Assembly (NCBI RefSeq): GCF_026262505.1 | Contig: NC_067208.1 | Location: 3,109,962 to 3,173,961, forward strand | DNA from: Trichomonas vaginalis G3 | Lineage: Eukaryota > Parabasalia > Trichomonadida > Trichomonadidae | Length of the DNA: 64,000 bases | Direction of reading: 5' to 3' | Shown here: positions 56,581-64,000 of the stretch, piece after piece | Numbering within the stretch: the first letter of the stretch is position 1 | Layout: each line of letters begins with the position of its first letter | Notes under the pieces: generated by a model | Told to the model about the DNA's origin: nothing | Database searches by the model: none | Seen by the model: the letters and a program-made list of their open reading frames with translations, nothing else | Program-made: the position numbers and the translations under genes

Positions 56581-58153
56581 ATGCAGAACGAACAGCTAAA
56601 CGAATTTACTCCAGCAGAGCATATTCATCAGATTCGCTCATATTTCGATATCATAGACAATGCAGTTCAAATTGGTGACACTAATAGAAAATATTCTGAC
56701 GCAAAGATTCCATCACAACCTGGAACTGCTAAAGATAACACATGGGTAACATTCAATCTCTCACCTCCTGGTGAAAATATGTTGGACCTTTACAATACAT
56801 TCATTACGTATAAAATGGAAGGTCAATTTATTGTAGATAAAGAAATTGGTTCAGGTTCCAATAAAACAAACCCACCAGGATTTTGGATTGGTTTCGATGA
56901 CGCTTTCTATGCAGTTGCTGGATATCAAATCCTTGCAAATGGTCGTATCGTATATTCTCAAGACAACGCAAGAGAAGAAGCATATATAACTTCAAACTCA
57001 CAAACTACCGAACAAATAAAGAAAGTAGATGTTTTCTCAAAGACTCGACATGAAGATGTATGGAGTCATTCGGGAACATGCAGAACAGGACAAATTGTTA
57101 GTGGTCCAATTACAGCAGGAAATCATTTGATTTTAAGCTTCGTTTAAGAATTCCTGTTAGAAGATTCCTTCCATTAGAAGCTATTCGATTTATTCCAGCT
57201 TTTGCAGGAAACATTCAGCTTAAAGTAAAGTTCAGTAGCGACGCCTTACAATGCACATCTATATCTGTAAATGATATCATTGCTTTCAATCCAACTCTTA
57301 AAGTTGCATTTGCTTCAGATTCAAATCCACCGACAAATAAATTTGTTCCATGGAATGAACCATTCACTATGATAACGAAGGCAGTAGAAGCTAGTGGAAC
57401 AGTTACTATTACAACTGTAACCCAGCAACTATTTCGAACAAAGATGGATTTTAATGAATGTTTCATTCATCCAAAGTCATTCTCTTTAGACCCTAACATT
57501 TATACAGAACTTGTAGAACATTATACAAACGAGGCTTTATGTTTTCCTGTTAAAGTTATGGATTGGATTCCTATGGACGGTTCATTCTCAAAGAATACAG
57601 ATAGTTCAAGTGCAACATTTACAGCAGCTTATACGCCTATTAATGTTAAAAGTATTTGGGCACTATTTAGAAAGAAAGACAACTATTATGTTAATTTTGA
57701 GAACCCTAAGTTTAAATATCTTCAGCTTTCCATGGGAGCTTATGGAAATATGCCTGCAGAACCTGAAAAATCATATGGACCTGTATTTTATGAAATGGTT
57801 GCGAACGCTTGCAATACAAACAATGATATGATAGGATTTAATGAAGATGTTATGAGGTCATTGGTGGATGATGGTAGTGTGGAACATAAATGGGATAGCT
57901 ATGACAACACACATTTCTTATGTGGTTTTCCAACAAAGTGGACTTTTGCTTCCAGCAAGGTCAAACATCTACTGCTCCAATAACATACAAATTGTCTGTT
58001 AAAGGACCTATTGAACTAGCAACTGAAAATGTACCAAAGCCACTTATTGGATTTATGAGGGATTGTTGCTTTGCCATTCAGGTGCGTGCTAATGGAATCC
58101 CAATAATAAGATTAGATGACTATAACTTAGCTACGGACGACAGTGAGGAATAA
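56581..58153 (+). pseudogene. Double-jelly-roll major capsid protein, broken
   Basis: Would form the capsid shell. Readable landmarks: DTNRKYSDAKIPSQPGTAKD and VTFNLSPPGENMLDLYNTFI near the start, FYAVAGYQILANGRIVYSQD in the first jelly roll, RRFLPLEAIRFIPAFAGNI and IQLKVKFSSDALQ at the end of it, and a second roll with DFNECFIHPKSFSLDPNIY, FPVKVMDWIPMDGSFSK and FKYLQLSMGAYGNMPAEPEK. The total span (about 520 codons) and the R.FLPLEAIRFIP...GNIQLKVKF segment between two beta-rich halves fit Polinton-type double-jelly-roll capsid proteins. Interrupted about twice. The TTTTTATCTG motif is upstream. Confidence 0.75.
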
Positions 58154-58183
58154 AGGATGAACGTTTATTTTTAAAGCTTATAA

Positions 58184-58642
58184 ATGAGTTCTTCATCAAG
58201 CTCTCGTGAACCTTCACCATCTATGAAACAAACTTTACCAAACGATTATGGAGCACCTATTGAATATTTCTTACGAGCTGCACAATGGCAAAGAGCAGTC
58301 TCACCAAGGTTAGGTGTTCCACCAGCTCCTGTCAAAAATAGCATTTGGTCAAGTCCTTATATAAGATATGGTCTCCCACTAGGTTTGCTAGCTACAGCAG
58401 GAGCAGTTATGATGTTGAAAAGAAATAAAGCAAATGTTGTAAATAATACTGAAGTAGTTGAAGTTAAACAAACTCCAACACCTTCGCCAAAACCAACGCC
58501 TTCACAAGCAAAACCTTCAATGACTCCTGAACCTATGGAAGTACAAACTCCTGTTCAAAAGTCAACTCCTAAACCGACTCCAACATTTAAACCAGAACCT
58601 ACTCCTCAAATAAATCGTAAAACTCCTGCGTTTCCTTACTGA
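58184..58642 (+). CDS. Single-span membrane protein with Pro-rich tail, 152 aa
   Basis: Starts MSSSSSSREPSPSMKQTLPN. A hydrophobic helix RYGLPLGLLATAGAVMML (about 61-78) is followed by basic KRNKAN, and the C-terminal third is a Pro/Thr/Lys-rich low-complexity region (TPTPSPKPTPSQAKPSMTPE). It lies directly after the capsid gene with TTTATTTTTAAAG upstream. The gene place, single span and Pro-rich tail resemble minor virion membrane-active proteins of adeno-/Polinton-like viruses, but homology is not shown. Unbroken. Confidence 0.6.
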   Translation: MSSSSSSREPSPSMKQTLPNDYGAPIEYFLRAAQWQRAVSPRLGVPPAPVKNSIWSSPYIRYGLPLGLLATAGAVMMLKRNKANVVNNTEVVEVKQTPTPSPKPTPSQAKPSMTPEPMEVQTPVQKSTPKPTPTFKPEPTPQINRKTPAFPY

Positions 58643-58673
58643 AAAATAACGTTATTTTTATTTAATATTAAAA

Positions 58674-58683
58674 TTTTTATTTG
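58674..58683 (+). promoter_or_regulatory. TTTTTATTTG promoter motif
   Basis: TTTTTATTTG precedes the ATG at 58690 by 6 bases; AAAATTTTTATTTG is repeated upstream of the 59092 gene. Confidence 0.55.
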
Positions 58684-58689
58684 ATTGAA

Positions 58690-58926
58690 ATGACAAATAA
58701 AGTCACTGAAGCAATGAAACAAAAGTTTTTGGTAGAATACATTAAATCAGGAACTATTCCAGAAGGTTTTTACGTTCATCAAATGAAGGATGGTAGAGTT
58801 CAGTTTAGAAAGATAAAGCAACCATTAGATAAAGAAGGAATTTTGAGAAAGATTAAACTTCATGAGGACAACATTGCTGAACTTAAGAAGAAGTTAGAAG
58901 AGTTGGAGAAAGGAAGAGAGTTATAA
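58690..58926 (+). CDS. Small coiled-coil protein, 78 aa
   Basis: ATG 58690 (MTNKVTEAMKQKFLVEYIKS) is chosen because the promoter motif ends just upstream. GFYVHQMKDGRVQFRKIKQP (about 26-45) resembles a segment of the 56119 protein. The rest is a coiled coil (KIKLHEDNIAELKKKLEELE). Unbroken; function unknown. Two small proteins with this shared domain flanking the capsid gene suggest a virion or assembly role, by inference. Confidence 0.55.
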   Translation: MTNKVTEAMKQKFLVEYIKSGTIPEGFYVHQMKDGRVQFRKIKQPLDKEGILRKIKLHEDNIAELKKKLEELEKGREL

Positions 58927-58944
58927 AGCAATGAATTCAACAGG

Positions 58945-58990
58945 GTGAAAAAACAGGTGAAAAAAGAGGTGAGATCTCACCACTTCACCT
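58945..58990. promoter_or_regulatory. GGTGA repeats with a perfect 14-bp palindrome
   Basis: GGGTGAAAAAACAGGTGAAA, then GAGGTGAGATCTCACC and CACTTCACCT. GGTGAGATCTCACC (58968-58981) is a perfect palindrome. The GGTGA/TCACC boxes recall the GGTGACC boxes of the left Maverick's 120-bp repeats, which may point to a shared binding site. Confidence 0.5.
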
Positions 58991-59074
58991 AAATTTATTT
59001 TTGTGCTATGTTTTCATACGTGTGAGGGTGGTGATATCATTAATTTTTAAGTTTATTTTTTATTTTACTGAAAA

Positions 59075-59084
59075 TTTTTATTTG
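59075..59084 (+). promoter_or_regulatory. TTTTTATTTG promoter motif
   Basis: TTTTTATTTG precedes the ATG at 59092 by 7 bases; the AAAATTTTTATTTG context is shared with the 58690 gene. Confidence 0.55.
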
Positions 59085-59091
59085 GATGTAA

Positions 59092-59376
59092 ATGACAGAA
59101 CAAAAGCAACTCATACAAATCGAAAAATATAACAAACATACATTTAAACATTTATTCTTCCTTCCTGAGCATAACATGTTCTTTCAAATACATCCGAGAC
59201 CAGTTGACTTTTCATTGACTGTGTATAAAGATAGAAATAGTTATATCATTAAACCATATGATGACGAAGGTAAGTTATGTAAATTGTACGTTAAGAAGTT
59301 AGAGAAAGTTTATGGCTTCAAGTATGACTACAATAGGGTTAACACTGATGATGAAGATATTGAGGAAAATTTATGA
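59092..59376 (+). CDS. Small protein, 94 aa, unknown
   Basis: Starts MTEQKQLIQIEKYNKHTFKH and ends in an acidic tail (NRVNTDDEDIEENL). The middle has beta-strand-like segments (HLFFLPEHNMFFQIHPRPVD, YIIKPYDDEGKLCKLYVKKL). No membrane span. The promoter motif lies directly upstream. It is the last recognised Maverick gene on the right. Unbroken; the family is not recognised. Confidence 0.55.
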   Translation: MTEQKQLIQIEKYNKHTFKHLFFLPEHNMFFQIHPRPVDFSLTVYKDRNSYIIKPYDDEGKLCKLYVKKLEKVYGFKYDYNRVNTDDEDIEENL

Positions 59377-59532
59377 GAACATTAGTGAAGTCGTTAGTGA
59401 GAACGATAGTGAGAACGTTTATTTTTTACATTAGTGAGTTCGTTAGTGAAGTGGTTGGCGGCTTTGTAAATATTTAAGGTTAAGTTAGTGTTGTCGTTTG
59501 TGTTGCAAAATATACGTTAACGGTTTTGTAAA
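59377..59532. repeat. TTAGTGA repeats at the right end of the Maverick
   Basis: Variants of TTAGTGAGAACG / TTAGTGAAGTCG / TTAGTGAGTTCG occur about six times between 59387 and 59490, followed by a TTTGTAAATATTTAAGGTTA stretch. No gene. Probably the terminal or subterminal region of the Maverick. Confidence 0.6.
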
Positions 59533-60003
59533 GTGTCAAATTCACAAGTATTGGGTAAGGAAGCGCGCAGTGCCTCCGTACCCAAGACTTGTATACTAAC
59601 TAACGTTGCGGCTTCCGCCTTCATTGAATTTGGCGCCCCTTATTGTTTCTGGACCGACAACGGTTCAGAAAATAGGGGCGCCTTTCAAGATCTACTTGAT
59701 CTTTGGGGCGTCCAATGGCGGCATACAGACTCTCATTCTCCCTACCAAAATGGGAAGATTGAGAGATTCTGGCCGACATTGGAGCGCTGCCAAAGCATTC
59801 AGGCTATTCCTGCCTTTATTTGGGAGTACAATAATAACACACCGCATGAAGATCTCCCAATTAATCCATTAACTGGAACAAATTACACGCCAAATCAAAT
59901 GTATCAGCTGAAACCGAAATACACAAATGCAGATACAGAAAGGTTGTGGCAAATATGGGATACAGATACAGGCATGACCGCTGTTGACACATTCACAGCG
60001 TAA
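59533..60003 (+). pseudogene. IS481-type (rve/DDE) transposase, 3' part only
   Basis: Reads FIEFGAPYCFWTDNGSENRG with the second catalytic Asp, WGVQWRHTDSHSPYQNGK and IERFWPTLERC with the catalytic Glu, then YNNNTPHEDLPINPLTGTNY and TPNQMYQLKPKY at the end. The S.YQNGKIERF wording is that of IS481/IS3-type transposases rather than Maverick integrases. There is no ATG in frame at the start, and the N-terminal helix-turn-helix and first catalytic Asp are not present, so about the first half of the gene is missing. It is clearly GC-richer than the Maverick next to it. Its family fits the TGT...ACA ends and long duplication of the 52.5-kb unit, so it is probably what remains of that unit's transposase, cut by the Maverick insertion. 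A TTGGGTA...TACCCAA inverted repeat lies at its beginning (59551-59585). Confidence 0.7.
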
Positions 60004-60160
60004 TAATAAACATAATTTTTTAATTTCATTTTTAACAAGTTTTTTTAAATGTATGTAATGAATAATTCATTAGAATATGATAATGCACATTGTAACAGAA
60101 TAGAACAATCACCAAATTTTTTTTGAAATTAAAAAATAAAAGTAAAAAGTATAAAGTAAT
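60004..60160. other. 3' flank of the transposase piece
   Basis: AT-rich, with no gene seen. Confidence 0.4.
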
Positions 60161-60321
60161 CTAACAAAAAAAGATATTTAAAAGAATTTTGGAAAAAACA
60201 GAATAAGGATAATGATATTATTTTAGATACACAATCGTATGGCATTCCAAACGGGAACCGCGGTTGGTTACCATGGATTTCCGTCACCGGTCACATTTTA
60301 AAGATTTTTAAAGCCTTATAA
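60161..60321 (+). other. Possible coding remnant, about 52 aa
   Basis: An open stretch reads RYLKEFWKKQNKDNDIILDT and then YGIPNGNRGWLPWISVTGH before a stop, in a locally GC-rich patch (CCGCGGTTGGTTACCATGG). There is no ATG. The protein-like composition (Trp, Gly, Pro, Asn) in AT-rich surroundings suggests the end of a decayed gene; no family recognised. Confidence 0.3.
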
Positions 60322-60549
60322 AAATATGCTTTGTAAATCATTTTTTGTAAATCGGCAAAAATTTGGTAATTTTCTTCAACTAATAAATCTGCGAATAGCA
60401 TTTATAATACAAGAACAATCTTTTAAAATGCGTTTGATTCATTTTTGTATAATTTCATATAGGCACATATATTCTTCCGGGACTTTCCGTGATTTTACCG
60501 TAAAATCATTAGTTTACACCAATTTTTCCGTATTTTGAATAGTTTACTG

Positions 60550-60777
60550 CACTTTTTCCGTAAAATTGAGTTACGGGAATCCGCAAAATTTCCGGACCTC
60601 ATTTTTCATAGAATATAATAATAATATTTGATAAAAAGATATATTATTTATATTTTTGATTTTTGAATTACGGAAAAAGTGAATTGATAACTTGATTTTT
60701 TTATATGGTTAATTTTTCAAATGATATTATGAAGATCTAAAATATTAAAAGTAAAAAATTGAATTACGGAAAAAGTG
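60550..60777. repeat. TTACGGAAAAAGTG boxes in both orientations
   Basis: CACTTTTTCCGTAA at 60550-60563 and its reverse complement TTACGGAAAAAGTG at 60668-60681 and 60764-60777, with partial copies (TTTTTCCGTA, TTTACCGTAAAA) just upstream. The spacing allows long hairpins. Confidence 0.7.
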
Positions 60778-61925
60778 AGGTCAAAAGTGAAATAAATTTG
60801 CAGAACAATTTTCATTGAAATAAGCTTTATTTTTCATTATTAATAACAATGCTGTAATAAACAGAAATTCATCAAAAGTGACAGCTCTCATTTTTTTGAT
60901 ATTTGTAAATTCTAAATTGCATGAGAAAAATGAAATAATACTAAGCATAATACAATATTCTAGATTTAATTAATTAGGAAAAAGTTAGTTTTGAGAGTAC
61001 TTTTCATAGGCATATAGAATGAAATCTTCTGAAAAATAATATCACATAAACTCATATTATTTTCTAATATATAACTATTTTATATAAAAATCAAATTCAA
61101 TGATCTTAAAAGCGAAGGATAAACCTCAAAATTTACGAATATAATGAGTGGGAATATAATGCTTATCTATCATAAAACCATATGAAATATCAATTTTTGC
61201 TTTACGCCTAATTTTTGACGACAATTAGCAAAAAATGTTAAATGTTAACACTCAGTCCATTTGAATATGAAAAATAAAATTGACTTTGATTAAATGTTTT
61301 TATTTATCATGCAATTCTTCTTGCGACCAAAGATTTGAATAAAATTTCAAAAAATAAGATAGCTTAAAAATAATATACGGTAGTGTTTACTAATAGATGA
61401 ATAGTATATAAATTCTATTAAAATGGATTTGATCCAAAAAAATATATAAAATTTGATCATAAATAAAATCGTTTTAAATTACTTCTTCATTTAAATTATA
61501 ACAATTATTTTTGGTTTTATAGTTTTTAAAGCTCATGTGGTTTTTTTAACCACAGAATACTTATGTGCTGTAGCAAGCTTGCAATCCAAAGCTCACGTTA
61601 GACAACAAGAGTCATGAAGTCTCATACTAAGGGATATCCAACATATATTTTAATAATCTAATGTTTGTGACAAATATTCAACATAAAATTAAGTTTTCGT
61701 TTCGTTACAAGGCATTCATACTTTGGAGATATCATATTTAATGTACAGAAAAGTTAATATTAAACAATACATGCTAAAGAATTAATAAATAAGATAATAA
61801 AATAAATTTATACGTAATTACTTTCATTTAATATGCTTTATGCTGTATAATATTGATTAAGAGGCATTAAAAGGTTCCATAATCTGCTTTTATAGGCAAG
61901 ATTTTTGATAAAAATTTTAAATTTT

Positions 61926-62027
61926 GAAAAATGATGAGAAAAGGAAAAAAAGGTAAATGAGAGCAAGAGGAGGGAAAAAAAGAAAAAGAAAAGGAAGGGA
62001 AGGGAAAAATAAAAGAAAGAAGGACAT
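61926..62027 (+). other. Polypurine tract of about 100 bases
   Basis: Almost only A and G (for example GAGGGAAAAAAAGAAAAAGA and AAGGAAGGGAAGGGAAAAA), with few interruptions. Strand-asymmetric simple sequence; no gene. Confidence 0.8.
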
Positions 62028-62059
62028 ATAAAAATTTAGATGCGCATTCTTAATGCCGA

Positions 62060-62073
62060 GGCGGCTTGCCGCC
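62060..62073. other. GC-rich hairpin followed by a T run
   Basis: GGCGGC-tt-GCCGCC, flanked by GCCGA and GAGGCGCGA and then eight T. It is an isolated GC island in AT-rich DNA; the arrangement looks like an intrinsic terminator, but the eukaryotic setting makes that role doubtful. Confidence 0.6.
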
Positions 62074-62314
62074 GAGGCGCGATTTTTTTTAGGCCTCTAC
62101 GGTAACCCGGCAATGTTTTTTTAAATCTTGTACAGCCCTACACAATCGATGTACTGAAGAATAATCCGGTAAAATGATGATATAAAATTAGATTATTTTA
62201 CAAGTAGCTAAAAGAATAAAACTATAATATAAAATAAATGAAGTTTAATGAAACAAGAAAGGTTAAATAAATAATAAAGATTTTTATTTTATATCAGTAT
62301 TGAGAAGAAGTAAC

Positions 62315-62596
62315 AGCTGACACTTGGTAGACAACTTCTTTATGTCTAGAAAATTCTATCTTGCCTTTTATTTTTTTCTCGCTGTGAAACGTATTCGGTC
62401 TTTTTTTTAAAAATTAATTTTTTGTTAGAGATAAGAGCTAAAACTCGGTAAACAACTTCTTTATGTCTAGAAAATTCTATCTTGCCTTTTATTTTTTTCT
62501 CGCTGTGAAACGTATTCGGTCTTTTTTTTAAAAAGTAATTTTTTGTTAGAGATAAGAGCTAAAACTTTGCAGACAACTCCCCCATGTCTAGCAAAT
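62315..62596 (-). repeat. 121-bp satellite, about 2.3 inverted copies
   Basis: The same unit as the 11171-42833 array on the opposite strand (TTTATGTCTAGAAAATTCTA, CTTGCCTTTTATTTTTTTCT, GCTGTGAAACGTATTCGGTC). Both edge units are diverged: GACACTTGGTAGACAACTTC at the inner edge, and GCAGACAACTCCCCCATGTC at the outer edge, where the left arm has a related GCTAGACATGCGGGGAG. Confidence 0.95.
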
Positions 62597-63157
62597 TTAA
62601 CATTCGTCTCCCATTTTTATATATTTGGTTTAGAATGTTCGAAAATGCGTAATATGGTCATTAATACTAATTGAAAAGAACCTTGAATTAATTCAATCTG
62701 ATCTCACAAAATATTTTAAATTACAAACTTTGTAGTTTGAATAGATAATTAGTATTAAACTCAAATAACTAGTTTATTTTTGAATAAAAATTATTTGAAT
62801 GTATTCAATTTTGTGAATTTTCCTTCAAAAATCAAGTTTAAATATCTTATTTGCCATATAATTATAAATACAATGAAACATATTCGAAATTGAAAAGAAT
62901 GACTTTTTCTGTTCTTTCAATCATTCAATTTGAATTTTGCAATATTGGATTTCCCATTAAATACCTATTAAAAACAACAAGCAATTTAACTTACATTCAA
63001 ATTTATTTGTGTTATATTCAATCTTCTCAAAACTTATAATTTTCGGCTATAGCATGATTATATGCTATATAATATAATATAATAAACCTATAATAGTATC
63101 ATTCTTTCAATTATTTGAAGAGAAAACCGAAAAAATCTATTTTCGGTCTATAACAGC
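62597..63157 (-). repeat. Right terminal inverted repeat, unique part
   Basis: Reverse complement of 10605-11170 with about four substitutions and a few small indels by eye, ending TTTTCGGTCTATAACA at 63157. The ORF at 62851-63039 inside it is a chance reading. Confidence 0.9.
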
Positions 63158-63172
63158 GAAAATTTGAATGTC
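63158..63172. repeat. Right 15-bp target-site duplication
   Basis: GCGAAAATTTGAATG follows the terminus directly, identical in orientation and sequence to 10590-10604. Confidence 0.85.
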
Positions 63173-64000
63173 AAAATAAAAAAATCATTTGTATTTACCT
63201 AATTAAAAGTTGACGTTAAATATTAGTATTCTAATATATCAAATACAATTTTGATTTCACTAAATTCAAATTTTTGACATTTTGTGATCTATTCAATAAA
63301 TAATAACACAATTTAAAAACAAGCTCTCAATATATCGTTAATTGGTTTTTAAGATAAAATCTTCCTTATTATCATATGTCCTACATCTTTTAAAAATCGA
63401 TCTAACGTTCAATTTTATAACAATAAAATTTAATTTCCAAATAATTTTTTAAAATAGTACTATTTTCCTTTTTTACATATTATTTGATATTTGGTCATTC
63501 GTTATTCAAAACACCACTCAAAAATTGTAAAACTCTTGATTTATGCCAGGCTTCTTTCTCATCACTACTATACAAAATCCACCTTTGAATAATATTCTGC
63601 AATTAAAAATTCATTTCCAATTGATTGTTTTTTGAAATGTCCTTATCAATTTTGAACTTATTCTATATACTCTCCTGAAATTATGCAAATACTTTCTTAT
63701 GGCTCATCTATTTATTAAACATTTTTCTTTATTCTAGACATTCAAGCAATTCATATTTATTATATTCCCACATTTAAACCATAAATTAATTTTTTGTTTA
63801 TCTATATCTTGAAGTATCTGAACATTCCACCAATTCTCATTTCTTTATCTTAATCTTATTTTAATTTAAATTTATCGTTACGATTTAAATTTTTACAAAA
63901 GACATTAATACACCCTTATCAGTGAGCTAACAAATAAATATTATCTACCATTGATCCAGAATTTTCTTTGATATGAGAAATCAACATTTTAAAACTATTG
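63173..64000. other. AT-rich right flank, no gene
   Basis: I see no supported gene, RNA or repeat. It should be the original continuation of the DNA left of 10590. Confidence 0.5.

Larger units (their letters stand above)
42834..59500 (+). mobile_element. Right Maverick/Polinton fossil, nested in the 52.5-kb unit
   Basis: Gene order: helical protein, fibre, integrase, KilA-N, KilA-N, small protein, unknown (-), unknown, PolB, penton-like (-), Lys-rich (-), small basic protein, major capsid protein, membrane protein and two small genes. Integrase, PolB and jelly-roll capsid genes together identify a Maverick/Polinton. The left border is the abrupt end of a satellite unit at about 42833; the right border is placed between the last Maverick gene (stop 59376) and the transposase-like piece (from about 59533). 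I found no inverted repeat joining the two borders. It is a broken copy with very roughly fifteen to twenty interruptions over its larger genes; several small genes read open. No A32/FtsK-type ATPase or adenain-type protease was recognised. Confidence 0.85.
60322..62314. other. AT-rich internal DNA of the 52.5-kb unit, no gene
   Basis: I see no supported gene. Structures present are TTACGGAAAAAGTG boxes (60550-60777), the hairpin TGTGGTT-ttttt-AACCACA (61536-61554), the palindrome GCAAGCTTGC (61573-61582), a polypurine tract (61926-62027) and a GC-rich hairpin (62060-62073). Confidence 0.6.
10605..63157. mobile_element. 52.5-kb IS481-like DNA transposon with satellite-bearing TIRs
   Basis: Bounded by inverted termini TGTTATAGACCGAAAATAG (10605) and its reverse complement ending at 63157, and flanked by the 15-bp direct repeat. 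The arms match for about 560 bp of unique sequence with about four substitutions and a few small indels by eye, then run into the same 121-bp satellite in opposite orientation. TGT...ACA ends and a long, variable duplication fit the rve-integrase-type IS481 group, and an IS481-like transposase piece lies inside (59533-60003). A Maverick fossil occupies about 42834-59500. I cannot tell whether the whole 52.5 kb moved as one, or whether a short element landed first and then gained the Maverick and the expanded array. Confidence 0.75.

Noticed and set aside
42834-59532. Terminal inverted repeats of the right Maverick
   Set aside because: The first 50 bases at 42834 have no visible inverted partner in 58.9-60.3 kb, so the borders are set by gene content and the cut satellite unit.
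60240-60300. tRNA or structured RNA in the GC-rich patch
   Set aside because: No cloverleaf or T-loop sequence; the patch reads better as a coding remnant.
60326-60538. 70-aa ORF
   Set aside because: AT-rich reading without a recognisable domain, overlapping the TTTCCGTAAAA repeats.
62851-63039. 62-aa ORF
   Set aside because: Lies within the terminal inverted repeat; no protein-like features.
63173-64000. A gene in the right flank
   Set aside because: Only short, low-complexity open stretches were seen on either strand.

Overview
The window looks like a long-read assembly piece of a trichomonad genome, most likely Trichomonas vaginalis. It is very AT-rich, has almost no introns to see, and is dominated by Maverick/Polinton elements and by an IS481-like DNA transposon. 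I recall both as abundant in T. vaginalis, but I could not check this here.

Layout. (1) About 1-8640: part of a first Maverick/Polinton fossil, cut by the window start. It carries a superfamily-3 helicase gene (+), a 120-bp tandem repeat, small genes, and on the minus strand an integrase, a protein-primed-type family B DNA polymerase with an HNH-like segment, and an unrecognised gene. (2) About 8640-10589: AT-rich DNA with one unrecognised ORF (9432-9869). (3) 10605-63157: a 52.5-kb unit bounded by near-identical terminal inverted repeats (about 560 bp of unique sequence, ends TGTTATAGACC...GGTCTATAACA) and flanked by a 15-bp direct repeat, GCGAAAATTTGAATG. Each terminal repeat runs inward into the same 121-bp satellite in opposite orientation: about 260 copies on the left (about 11171-42833) but only about 2.3 on the right (62315-62596). 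(4) Inside that unit, after the left satellite, sits a second Maverick/Polinton fossil (about 42834-59500). It has a phage-tail-fibre-like gene, integrase, two KilA-N genes, PolB, penton-like and double-jelly-roll capsid genes, a one-span membrane protein and several small genes. (5) 59533-60003 is a GC-richer piece of an rve/IS481-type transposase, which is the best candidate for the source of the large unit's own mobility. (6) 60004-62314 is AT-rich non-coding DNA. (7) 63173-64000 is flanking AT-rich DNA.

How it fits together. I read the 52.5-kb unit as one IS481-like transposon with satellite-bearing inverted repeats. One arm has expanded enormously, and a Maverick has landed in or beside its transposase gene. 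Both Mavericks share a TTTTTATYYG motif a few bases upstream of their start codons, a shared non-coding repeat (TGTTGTCAAAATGTC...) and a paired-hairpin module whose stems change in a compensatory way between copies. The virion genes (capsid, penton, fibre, membrane protein) show that the inner Maverick descends from a particle-forming element. It is now clearly broken, with very roughly fifteen to twenty interruptions over its main genes, some of which may be unpolished sequencing errors. I recognised no packaging ATPase or adenain-type protease gene in it.

Limits: all homology calls are by eye from motifs. Element ends other than the 52.5-kb unit's are approximate.
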